Below are positions 37,677-47,200 of a stretch of 64,000 nt of DNA, in pieces (position 1 is the stretch's first letter; each line of letters starts with the position of its first letter). The DNA comes from Pirellulaceae bacterium (GTDB lineage Bacteria; Planctomycetota; Planctomycetia; Pirellulales; Pirellulaceae). The stretch lies in the NCBI GenBank assembly GCA_029243025.1, contig JAQWSU010000045.1, positions 62,001-126,000 on the forward strand. The letters are read 5' to 3'. Below the pieces are notes generated by a model. The model did not search any database, was not told the DNA's origin, and was given only the letters and a program-made list of their open reading frames with translations. The translations under genes were made by a program, and so were the position numbers.

Positions 37677-40600
37677 ATGAATCGTCAGAGATGGAATTTC
37701 GGTGGCTTAACGAATCGGAGCCGTGGCCAACGTGCTGTTCACCATGCATTGCGAAACAGCATCGTCGAGCAGCTAGAAGCACGACACCTGCTAGCCGGCG
37801 ATCTTTCGATTTCTGAATTTCAGGCGATTAATTCGACAACAGTGGCAGACGAAGACGGTGACTTCGAAGACTGGATTGAAATCCGGAATGCCGGTGTCGA
37901 ATCAGCAAACCTTGACGGTTGGTACTTGACGGATGACGATACGGAACTCGACAAGTGGGAGTTTCCCGCCGTATCGGTTGACGCGAGTGCACAAATTATT
38001 GTGTTCGCATCCAACAAAGATCGCACTGACCCTAACAGCCAGTTGCATACCAACTTTAAGTTGGCTGGTAACGGTGAGTACTTGGCCCTCGTCAAACCGG
38101 ATGGTACCGTCGCCCAAGACTTTGGTGAACAATACCGACCCCAATTCGAAGATCAGTCATTCGGCTTGGCGATCGGTAGTGAAACGGTCGAGTTGCTTGA
38201 CGGCTCCGAAGCAGTTCGCGCCACGGTGCCGCTTGACAATGGACTTGGCGACGAATGGATTCAACCCGCCTTCAACGATGAAGGCTGGTTCCAAGGCAAT
38301 CAAGGAATCGGCTACGAAATCGCCCGACCTGGCTTCGAACTGCAAGACGACTTCGATGGAGTTCTTGATCCGGCTTGGAACGCTAACATTCCGGCTGAGG
38401 GCACCAGCACGGTGGAGTTGGTGGATGGAAAGTTACGCCTCGATGTCCCCGCCTCCCAAGACACCAGCTGGGAAGCTCGAGACTTGGCGCCCTTGGTCAC
38501 ACGCGAATTGCCCGGAGACAGCCCGGGAGACTGGGAAGTCGTCACCCGTGTGTCCCAACGCGCCTCGGATCGTGGTGTTGCGGGTATCGGTGTGGTCGAC
38601 GCAACCACCGGGAAACTGCAGATTCAATTCGAATACTCATCTCGCTTGAGCTTTCGGCTGATCGCTGGAGGAGACTCGCAAGGTTCTCGGGTAAGCGTCA
38701 ATCGCACAGACTACTATTTACGATTGGTACGCGACGGCAAGACCCAAACTTGGTCCGCGTTTTACAAGTTGGATGCGGCCGACGATTGGAATCTTGTCGC
38801 AACAGCAATGGACGGGGTGGATAACACGCCAGTGGTTGACCAACCTCTATTCGCATTTTACGGCCGAACACCTCGCAGCGCGATTCGAGCGGACTTTGAC
38901 TATGCTCAATTCATTGTGCCAGACCAACAGCCTGTGTACGGCCCAGAAATTGGCTTGAATCTCGGCAATGAGATGTTCAACAACAACGCGTCTGCCTATC
39001 TGCGAATTCCCTTTGAAGTCGAAGGTGACCCGTCGCGATTTGATGAACTGGCTCTGACGGCTCGATACGACGACGGCTTTCGTGCATTTCTCAATGGTGT
39101 TTTAATCACCGAACAAAATGTCCCGATCGAATCCACCTGGAACTCGTCCGCAACCAGCGTCTTTGGTGCCGTGAATGGTCGAATCCCCTCCGTTCAGATC
39201 AATGTGAGCGCCTTTATCGATGCACTGAAACCCTCGGAGAACCTGTTGGCCGTGCAGGCGATGAATGTCAACTCACTCGACAGAGACTTTTTCTTTGATG
39301 CACTGTTATCAGGTGCCGAAGTTCTCGAAGAAACACCCCAGTTCTTTATCGTTCCCACGCCAGGCGAGCCCAACGATTTGGCAGCCGCGCCCTCGCCCGT
39401 GTTGATCGCTGAACAGGGTGTCTTTTTTGGGAGTCAGACAATCGAATTGCAACTCGAGGAACCCAATCCTGCTCTGGAAATCTTCTACACCCTGAATGGT
39501 ACCGATCCAACGACAAACTCCACCCGCTACGTCGGGCCGATCGTTCTGACCGAAAGCGCGATGCTTCAGGCGAAAAGCTTCGACACATCCGCTAATCGGT
39601 CCTACGATCCAAGTAATCCAGTTTCCGGAACCTTCTTTGCTGCCTCCGAGTCGCTCCGAGGCCGTGATTCAGATATTCCACTCGTCATTCTTGATTCACT
39701 CGGTCAGGGACTGCCTGGATCGGGATCAACCTCTTTGCGTCCCGTGAATGTCATCTTTTACGATGTGAGCAAAGCCTCAGGCCGATCTGAGCTTGATGGC
39801 CTGGTGGAATACTTGGGCCGTGGTGGAGTTCGCGATCGTGGCTCAAGTACAGCCGGTCAGCCGAAACCCAACATGACGTTTGAGGTTTGGGGAGCAGACG
39901 GGACCACCGAAGATGACGACACAGATGTGTCGCTCGCCGGCATGCCCGCCGAGAGCGACTGGGTCCTGCACGCCCCTTACAATTTCGATCGAGCCCTGAT
40001 TCGAAATCCGTTCTTCATGGGCTTGAGCCACGAAATTGACGTCTGGGCCTCCCATACGCGTTTCGTCGAAGTCTACTTCAATCGCAACAATGGGGTCGTT
40101 GAAGAACGAGATTATGCAGGCACCTACGTTTTGATGGAAAAAGTCACTCGTGGGCCCGACCGAGTAGATATCACGGCCATTTCCCCAGCGGATAACGATC
40201 CCAACAGCGAAGAGATATCGGGAGGCTACATTTGGAAAGTCGATCGAGCCGATCCGGGTGAGCCAACCTTCTCCGCCGGCGGCCAGGGAATCAATTGGGT
40301 GGAACCCAAAAGCCCCCGAGGGCGAGCTGATGAAGATCAAAAGGCGACTGCCGAACAAGAAGATTGGGTGCAGGACTACATCAACGCTTTTCGGGATACG
40401 CTACGTAACCCGAACATTAATGATCCAGATGGGTATTCAAAATATATCAACGTTGATTCCTGGATTGATCAACACCTAATCAATGTCCTGACCTTCAATG
40501 TGGATGCCTTTCGTCTAAGCGCCTACTTCCACAAAGATCGTGGCAAGCCAATGGAATACGGCCCGCTTTGGGACTGCGACCGTTGTATGGAATCCACCGA

Positions 40601-43600
40601 CAATCGCGACGATGATCCAACCGTCTGGACCAATTCCAGCGGCACCAATTTCTTCAGCTACACCTGGTTCCGAGAACTGTTTCAAGATCCCGGCTTTTGG
40701 CAGGCCTACATCGACCGATGGCAACAACTGCGAAAGGATGAATACAGCAATGACAATATCGATACCATGATCGATCGTCTTGCCGATGACGTTCGTGAAT
40801 CTGCCGCGCGAAACATCGAGCGTTGGTCGAGCGCGAGTCGCTATCGATCAAACAGTGCCTATCCCTCAGGCAAACTCGACCGAACATTCCAGGGCGAAAT
40901 CGAGCATCTACGTGCCTGGTTACACGCACGAGCTGAATTCATGGACCACAATTTCGTGCAACCGGTGAGTGTCCGGGTAGATGGCGAGGAACTTGGTCAG
41001 GAAAAAGGAGTGATCATTGAGGCTGGCAGCGAAGTCCAACTTATCGGTCCCTCGGTCGTCTCCTTTGACAATCCGGCCTTGATTCTTGGTGAGCCGGGTG
41101 AAGCGGTATCCACCTATTTTGTACCCGTCAACGACGAATTGGGGACAAATTGGTCCGCAAGCGATTTCGACGACAGCCAATGGCAGTCCGGTCCTCTGGG
41201 CATCGGATTTGACACCGGGGATGACTTCCTCGAATTGATTCGCACAACCGTCAGACCCTCGGAAACCCACCCGGATGCGACGACGATCCTGAATCGATTG
41301 GAATTCAACATTGATGACGTCGACGCCTTGGCCGACAACGGCTTGGCATTGCGAATGAAGTACGATGACGGTTTCGTCGCTTACTTGAATGGCGAGGAAA
41401 TCGTGCGTATTAATCTTCGCGATAGCGACTTGGCTTGGGATTCACGCGCCCGTTCTCATCGAGATAGCGAAGCGGTCCTTTTTGAAAACTTCGACATTAG
41501 TGAATTCAAACACCTGCTAGTGAATGGCACGAACGTCCTCGGACTCCGTATCATTAATTCGAGCAAGACAAGCGGCGATATGTTGATGTTGCCCGAATTA
41601 CGATCCACCTCTTTTGGTGAAAACCCCAATGCGGCTCTCTATTACACGACCGATGGAACCGACCCTCGTGGGGCCGACGGTAATCCAAGCGAATCGGCCA
41701 TCAAATTGCCCATCGGTCAGACGGTAACGATCAATGCAAACACGCGAATCTTGACCAGAAACTTCGATGACATCTCTGATCGAGGGGAAGAATCGAGAAT
41801 CGTGCGTACCGCTTGGAGTGGTCCCAAACAATACGACTTTGTCGTGACTTCATCGGAACTCGTAATATCGGAATTGAACTACAATCCGAGTGCCGCTTCG
41901 GATGATGAACAACAGGCTGGATTTGGCCGAGATGATTTTGAGTTCGTCGAAATCCTGAATGTGGGCTCGCAACCAGCCGATCTCACAGGTGTTGAATTGA
42001 CCGATGGCGTGGAATTCGATTTCCTCAACAGCGCCATTAAAACGCTTGCCAGTGGCGAACGACTCCTGGTCGTCAGCAATCCGGCAGCCTTCGCAATGCG
42101 ATACGGGAATGAGTTGCCGATTGCGGGTGCCTTCTCGGGGTCTCTCGATAATAACGGGGAAGACATCGACATCGTCGAAGGAACGGGTGACGTCATCTTC
42201 TCCGTGAATTATGCCGACAGCGATCCCTGGCCCGTGCGGTCCGATGGCTTTGGTGCAACTTTGGAATTGATCAGTCCCGAGAGCGTTAGCTCGGAAAAAC
42301 AAAGTAAATGGTACCAGTGGCGTGGAAGTACCGACGTCGACGGGTCACCCGGTCGTGCCGGCTCCGGATCACTCGGTGTCGTCATCAATGAAGTGCTCGC
42401 TCGCACTGAAAACCCGGTCAACTTGCCCGATTCAATCGAATTGCACAACACGACTGGAACCCCCTTGGATATCAGCGGATGGGGTCTGAGCGATTCCGCC
42501 GATAACTTCTTAAAATTCAATTTCCCCGCAGGAACCACCATTCCGGCGCGAGGCTATTACGTGCTGGATGAATCGGCCTTCAATCCAGACAATCCACCGC
42601 AAGGCTCCGAAGACTTTGGCTTGAATGGACGGACGGGCGACAGTGTCTGGTTGGTAACCGGCAAGGGAGATTTTGTCGACGACGTCCATTTCCGTGGAAC
42701 CCTCAACGGTGAATCTCTGGGACGCTTCCCCAACGGTTCCGGCAGACTTTCACCCCTCAAGCGAACGTCGTTAGGACTTCCGAACACCGATCCTCGCGTC
42801 GGTCCTATTGTGGTGACAGAACTTCAATACAACCCAATACTTTCCGATGCGGCCCTGGCGATGGATCCAAATCTTGATGCAAGTGATTTGGAATTCATTG
42901 AAATTCACAACCCGACCGCAGCTGTCGTCGACTTAACGGAATGGCGAGTGCGAGGCGGCGTCGATTTTGATTTCCCCGAGGCCGACACTCTGGCCGCTGG
43001 CGAAACAGTCGTGCTACTTAAGTTCGATCCCGCCGACCCAGAAAACATCAATCAAGTCAATGCCTTCCGTGCTCACTATGGCATTGATGACAATGTGCGA
43101 CTGTTGGGTGGGTATCGAGGTCTGCTCAGCAACGCTGACGACCGAGTCTTGCTCTTGCGGCCAGATGGGACTGACCCTGATGATCCAACCGAAATCCTTC
43201 GCGTCCAAGAGGATGAAGTCCTCTACGACGATTTGGCACCTTGGCCTAAGAGCGCTGATGGAACTGGACATTCGTTACAACGCAAGTCCGTTGACGCCTT
43301 TGGGAATTTGGGGCCGTCTTGGAATGCCACCATTCCGTCGCCCGGATCTCCCGATTCAACGATCGTCGGTGATTTCAACCTCGACGGTCTCGTGAATGAA
43401 CTCGATATCAATTTGCTCTTCGAGCAAATGCGATCCACCAACCCAAATCCCAGCTACGACCTGACCGGCGATGGTCTCGTCAACGCAAATGATCGCCAGG
43501 AAATGATCGAGAATATTCTGTCATCAAATTACGGAGACGCCAATCTCGATCGCGTATTTAATTCCAGCGATCTCGTGATCGTCTTCCAGGCGGGAGAATA

Positions 43601-43955
43601 TGACGATCCCCTCCCGCTGAATTCTCAGTGGGAAACAGGCGACTGGAATGGCGATGGTGATTTCGATTCAAGTGACCTCGTGCTCGCCTTCCAGTCAGGT
43701 GCCTATCAGACCGCCGCGATCAAAGTGAGTCACTTGCAGCGAATCCGTGCGGCCTTTGCGGAAGATCATGCGGAACAGGATGATCGATCGGCTGGGACCG
43801 AACTCCTCGGTCTTGCCGACCATCCGCTAGATCGGGCTGTCGAAATCGACCTCATCGAAGAAAGTTTGCAATCATTATTTGAAGACAAAGAACGGGAAGA
43901 TGAAAAGAGGATTGAACAAATCACCGATTCACTGCTTGAGCAACCGCTGGAGTAG
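37677..43955 (+). CDS. Giant LEPR-XLL / lamin-tail / CotH / dockerin secreted protein (second paralogue)
   Basis: A 2092-aa protein with the same domain order as the preceding gene and clear similarity along its whole length, so a tandem duplication. GAGGAG lies 6 nt before the ATG. The N-terminal motif is 'VEQLEARHLLAGD'. Features: first lamin-tail domain ('SISEFQAINSTTVADEDGD'), chitobiase-like 'FFGSQTIELQLEEPNP', CotH region with 'EYGPLWDCDRCMESTD' (Cys flanking the Asp, where the paralogue has Phe and Ser), three more lamin-tail domains, and dockerin repeats ('GDFNLDGLVNELDINLLFEQ', 'GDWNGDGDFDSSDLVLAF'). The C-terminal acidic tail is longer than in the paralogue and contains 'SLQSLFEDKEREDEKR'. 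Role: probably a surface or matrix protein; the enzyme activity of CotH here is only inferred. Confidence 0.9.
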   Translation: MNRQRWNFGGLTNRSRGQRAVHHALRNSIVEQLEARHLLAGDLSISEFQAINSTTVADEDGDFEDWIEIRNAGVESANLDGWYLTDDDTELDKWEFPAVSVDASAQIIVFASNKDRTDPNSQLHTNFKLAGNGEYLALVKPDGTVAQDFGEQYRPQFEDQSFGLAIGSETVELLDGSEAVRATVPLDNGLGDEWIQPAFNDEGWFQGNQGIGYEIARPGFELQDDFDGVLDPAWNANIPAEGTSTVELVDGKLRLDVPASQDTSWEARDLAPLVTRELPGDSPGDWEVVTRVSQRASDRGVAGIGVVDATTGKLQIQFEYSSRLSFRLIAGGDSQGSRVSVNRTDYYLRLVRDGKTQTWSAFYKLDAADDWNLVATAMDGVDNTPVVDQPLFAFYGRTPRSAIRADFDYAQFIVPDQQPVYGPEIGLNLGNEMFNNNASAYLRIPFEVEGDPSRFDELALTARYDDGFRAFLNGVLITEQNVPIESTWNSSATSVFGAVNGRIPSVQINVSAFIDALKPSENLLAVQAMNVNSLDRDFFFDALLSGAEVLEETPQFFIVPTPGEPNDLAAAPSPVLIAEQGVFFGSQTIELQLEEPNPALEIFYTLNGTDPTTNSTRYVGPIVLTESAMLQAKSFDTSANRSYDPSNPVSGTFFAASESLRGRDSDIPLVILDSLGQGLPGSGSTSLRPVNVIFYDVSKASGRSELDGLVEYLGRGGVRDRGSSTAGQPKPNMTFEVWGADGTTEDDDTDVSLAGMPAESDWVLHAPYNFDRALIRNPFFMGLSHEIDVWASHTRFVEVYFNRNNGVVEERDYAGTYVLMEKVTRGPDRVDITAISPADNDPNSEEISGGYIWKVDRADPGEPTFSAGGQGINWVEPKSPRGRADEDQKATAEQEDWVQDYINAFRDTLRNPNINDPDGYSKYINVDSWIDQHLINVLTFNVDAFRLSAYFHKDRGKPMEYGPLWDCDRCMESTDNRDDDPTVWTNSSGTNFFSYTWFRELFQDPGFWQAYIDRWQQLRKDEYSNDNIDTMIDRLADDVRESAARNIERWSSASRYRSNSAYPSGKLDRTFQGEIEHLRAWLHARAEFMDHNFVQPVSVRVDGEELGQEKGVIIEAGSEVQLIGPSVVSFDNPALILGEPGEAVSTYFVPVNDELGTNWSASDFDDSQWQSGPLGIGFDTGDDFLELIRTTVRPSETHPDATTILNRLEFNIDDVDALADNGLALRMKYDDGFVAYLNGEEIVRINLRDSDLAWDSRARSHRDSEAVLFENFDISEFKHLLVNGTNVLGLRIINSSKTSGDMLMLPELRSTSFGENPNAALYYTTDGTDPRGADGNPSESAIKLPIGQTVTINANTRILTRNFDDISDRGEESRIVRTAWSGPKQYDFVVTSSELVISELNYNPSAASDDEQQAGFGRDDFEFVEILNVGSQPADLTGVELTDGVEFDFLNSAIKTLASGERLLVVSNPAAFAMRYGNELPIAGAFSGSLDNNGEDIDIVEGTGDVIFSVNYADSDPWPVRSDGFGATLELISPESVSSEKQSKWYQWRGSTDVDGSPGRAGSGSLGVVINEVLARTENPVNLPDSIELHNTTGTPLDISGWGLSDSADNFLKFNFPAGTTIPARGYYVLDESAFNPDNPPQGSEDFGLNGRTGDSVWLVTGKGDFVDDVHFRGTLNGESLGRFPNGSGRLSPLKRTSLGLPNTDPRVGPIVVTELQYNPILSDAALAMDPNLDASDLEFIEIHNPTAAVVDLTEWRVRGGVDFDFPEADTLAAGETVVLLKFDPADPENINQVNAFRAHYGIDDNVRLLGGYRGLLSNADDRVLLLRPDGTDPDDPTEILRVQEDEVLYDDLAPWPKSADGTGHSLQRKSVDAFGNLGPSWNATIPSPGSPDSTIVGDFNLDGLVNELDINLLFEQMRSTNPNPSYDLTGDGLVNANDRQEMIENILSSNYGDANLDRVFNSSDLVIVFQAGEYDDPLPLNSQWETGDWNGDGDFDSSDLVLAFQSGAYQTAAIKVSHLQRIRAAFAEDHAEQDDRSAGTELLGLADHPLDRAVEIDLIEESLQSLFEDKEREDEKRIEQITDSLLEQPLE

Positions 43956-44265
43956 TCAAAGGAAATCCCCGTCTTTTGCCAGAAATCACTCGATTTGAAA
44001 CTTTCGCGGCGCCCCGTCCGGGCGGCGAGGAGCCGCATGAACCGGTGGCAAAAACAGGCTGTTTTTTTCTCTTTACGATATAATGCTCTCTGTAGAGCGC
44101 GACACGCAACCTTGTCACATTGCGACCAGGCGATGAGGATGAACCGCGGTTAAAACACCCGATGCAGCCCAATGAAATCCTCATTGATTCATGCTGTCAT
44201 CAACTTTTCAAAAACAGGTTTGCTGGGATTCGCCTTCAGGCAATCTGGCCAGGGAGACTTCAAGA
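43956..44265. other. Intergenic region before the third giant gene
   Basis: 310 bp. AAAAACA-GGC-TGTTTTT with a following T-run at 44050-44068 is a weak terminator-like element. The ribosome site AGGGAG (about 44251) for the next gene lies at the end. The frame is open upstream of the chosen start to 44191. Confidence 0.45.
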
Positions 44266-47200
44266 ATGGCGTATCTAACGGGTCGTCCATCGCGGCGTCA
44301 ACGACGTGCTGCATTCGTAGAAACGATGGAAGCGCGTGTCTTGCTCGCCGGTGACTTGGTGGGTCATTGGATTGCCGATGACCTCAACGCAGAGCTGGAC
44401 GATCAGGCAACCGTCAGCCGTTGGGCGGATTCGGTGAGCGGAATTGAAGGTTCTGCGATCGGACAACCAATACTCGCCAAAGGACAAATCGGCGGTCGTT
44501 CGGCAATTCGCTTTGAAACTTCGGATGGAGTCGATGCGATCAAGGTGGCCGGATCAGTCAGCCCGTTGCGAACAGCGGAAGACTTCTCGGTTTTCGCCAC
44601 CTTCCAGACAGACTCGTCGGAACTGCAGGGTGGTCGGGACGTTTGGTTTTCCAATTCGGGTCTCGTCGACGCCAACAGTCGAAACTTTGGCCGCGACTGG
44701 GGTTTGTCGATCAATCCAGAGGGAGCTATTTCAGCAGGGATTGGCACCTCGTTTGGCGCGTCGGCTAACGTCTATTCTGACGTATCGGGTTTGAACGATG
44801 GACAAATGCACGTTGCCACATTAACACGTAGCGGCGATACGCTGACGCTTTACGTGGATGGTAATGTTGCGGGCTCCACCGCAGATGGTGTTGCAGGCCC
44901 TCTCTCACCGATCGACACCATGTTTGGCAACACATCCTCGTCGGGCGACGTCGGTTTCGATGGTGATATTGCCGAGATCCGCATGTACAACGGTGCGTTG
45001 ACGTCTACCGAAGTCAGCAACGTGATTGCCGAAGTCAACTCCTATTACGCAAATGCTAAACCCCAAGCCACGCCGGATGCATATACGGTGGCGGAAGACA
45101 GCGATTTCTTCTTGAACTTCTTCCCAGCGGATCAGGGAGTGCTCGCGAACGATACCGATGCGGACGGCGATCCGCTCACTGCCACCGTGATCGAAACAAC
45201 ACAACACGGCACACTTACATTTCAAGCCGACGGATCGTTTTTCTATCTCCCCGACTCGAACTTTTTCGGCACTGACACGTTCACCTATGTGGCAGAAGAT
45301 TTCCGAGCATCCGAACCAACGACGGTGACTATGAATGTGTCACCCGTCTACGATCCTGCCCTTCCCGTATCGGATCGTTACAAGATGTTATCCGGAACGC
45401 TGCTCACGGTTGGGACAGAGACGGGACTCCTTGCGAACGACCTAAACATTGACGAAGCCGACCTCAAGGTCGTGCTTGAACGAACCGTTAGCCGTGGTTC
45501 ATTGTCGTTGTTGGATGATGGATCTTTTGATTATGACCCACAAGGGGCGTTCGGGATTGAAACGTTTGCGTACCGAATCGATGATGGCACGAACATCTCG
45601 AATTCTGTCGAGGTCACCATTCTGATCAACAGTCCGCCGATTGCAAATGATGATCAGTTCATGATCTCAGAAGACGTTGCCTTAAACACAGGCATCGATG
45701 CGGGTGTGACGCAAAATGATATCGATGCCGAATCGGATCCTTTCACCGTCACGTTGTTGTCGGAACCGGAGTTCGGCACATTGTCGCTCAGCGAAAATGG
45801 GGCCGTCTCCTACACCCCCAATGCCAATTACTACGGAGATGATTCTTTTACTTACCAACTGAGTGACGGCGAAGACCTTTCCAATGTGGCTACGGCAACC
45901 ATCACGGTCCAAGCTGTAAATGACGCCCCTAGCCCGGAAAAAGACGTTTACTTTGGCCTATCCGGTCAGACGATTGAGATCGCTGCAGGGTCGGGAGTCC
46001 TTGCCAATGACATCGACGTTGAAGGCGGCACCTTGACCGCCACGCTGGTCTCCGGTCCGACCCAGGGAAGTGTCGAATTCAATAGCGATGGCTCCTTCGC
46101 CTATCAGGCACCCGCTGGCTTCACCGGATTAGCAACGTTCACCTACTCGGTCTCAGACGGCCAAACGAATTCCCAGCCCACCGAGGTTGAGATCGCCATC
46201 AATTCGCTGGTACAGCAGCAACAGATCCTGATTAACGAAATCCATATCGATCCCCCGGTGAAGACAGAGATCGTTGAATTCGTTGAATTGTACAACCAAG
46301 GTGATGTCCCTGTAGACGTTTCCGACTGGACCATTCGAGATGGCATCGGCTTCCGATTCCCAGCCGGTTCTTCGGTCGAACCGGGGGGATACTTGGTGGT
46401 TGCGATGGACCCGCAGATGTTCCAATCAAAGTTCAAAAAGCCGGCGATTGGCCCTTGGGAGGGCAAGCTCAATAACTCAGGGGAAACCATCGAATTGTGG
46501 AGTGCGGGCGGCGATCGCATCGATCGAGTTGATTACAACGTTGGATTTCCCTGGCCGTCAGTCGGTGAGGAACCCGGACCATCAATTCAGTTAATTCACC
46601 CTGCTCTCGAAAATGACATCGGTGGTAGCTGGCGTTCCGCGGCACCAACACCTGGTGCTAAGAACTCCGTCTTTGCGGAGAATGCTGCACCACAGATGAG
46701 GCAAATCAACCACTCGCCTGAACAGCCGACAGCAGAAGATGCCGTGACGATTACGACTTACGTCACCGACCCGTCCGGCATCCAAAACGTAACGCTGGAG
46801 TATCAGCTCGTTGATCCAGGTAATTATTTCAGCCTGAGCGATGCACGCTACAAGACCAGTTGGACCAGTGTTGCGATGTTGGATGACGGCCAAAATGGTG
46901 ACGCAACAGCCGCCGACAACATCTACACCGCTGTCTTACCGGCCGAACTCCAAACTCATCGAAGACTGGTGCGTTATCGCATCACTTCAACCGACACTGC
47001 AGGAGCATCGATCACCGCACCGTATGCTGACGATCTGCAACCCAATTTCGCCTACTTCGTCTACAACGGCATTCCTGATTGGACAGCGGCCGATCGCCCC
47101 GGCCGTACACCCGATGTGACCTACGATAGCGAATTGCTCAACAGCGTACCCGTCTATCAATTGATTACCACGAAAGACTCCCACCTCGATTCACAATACA

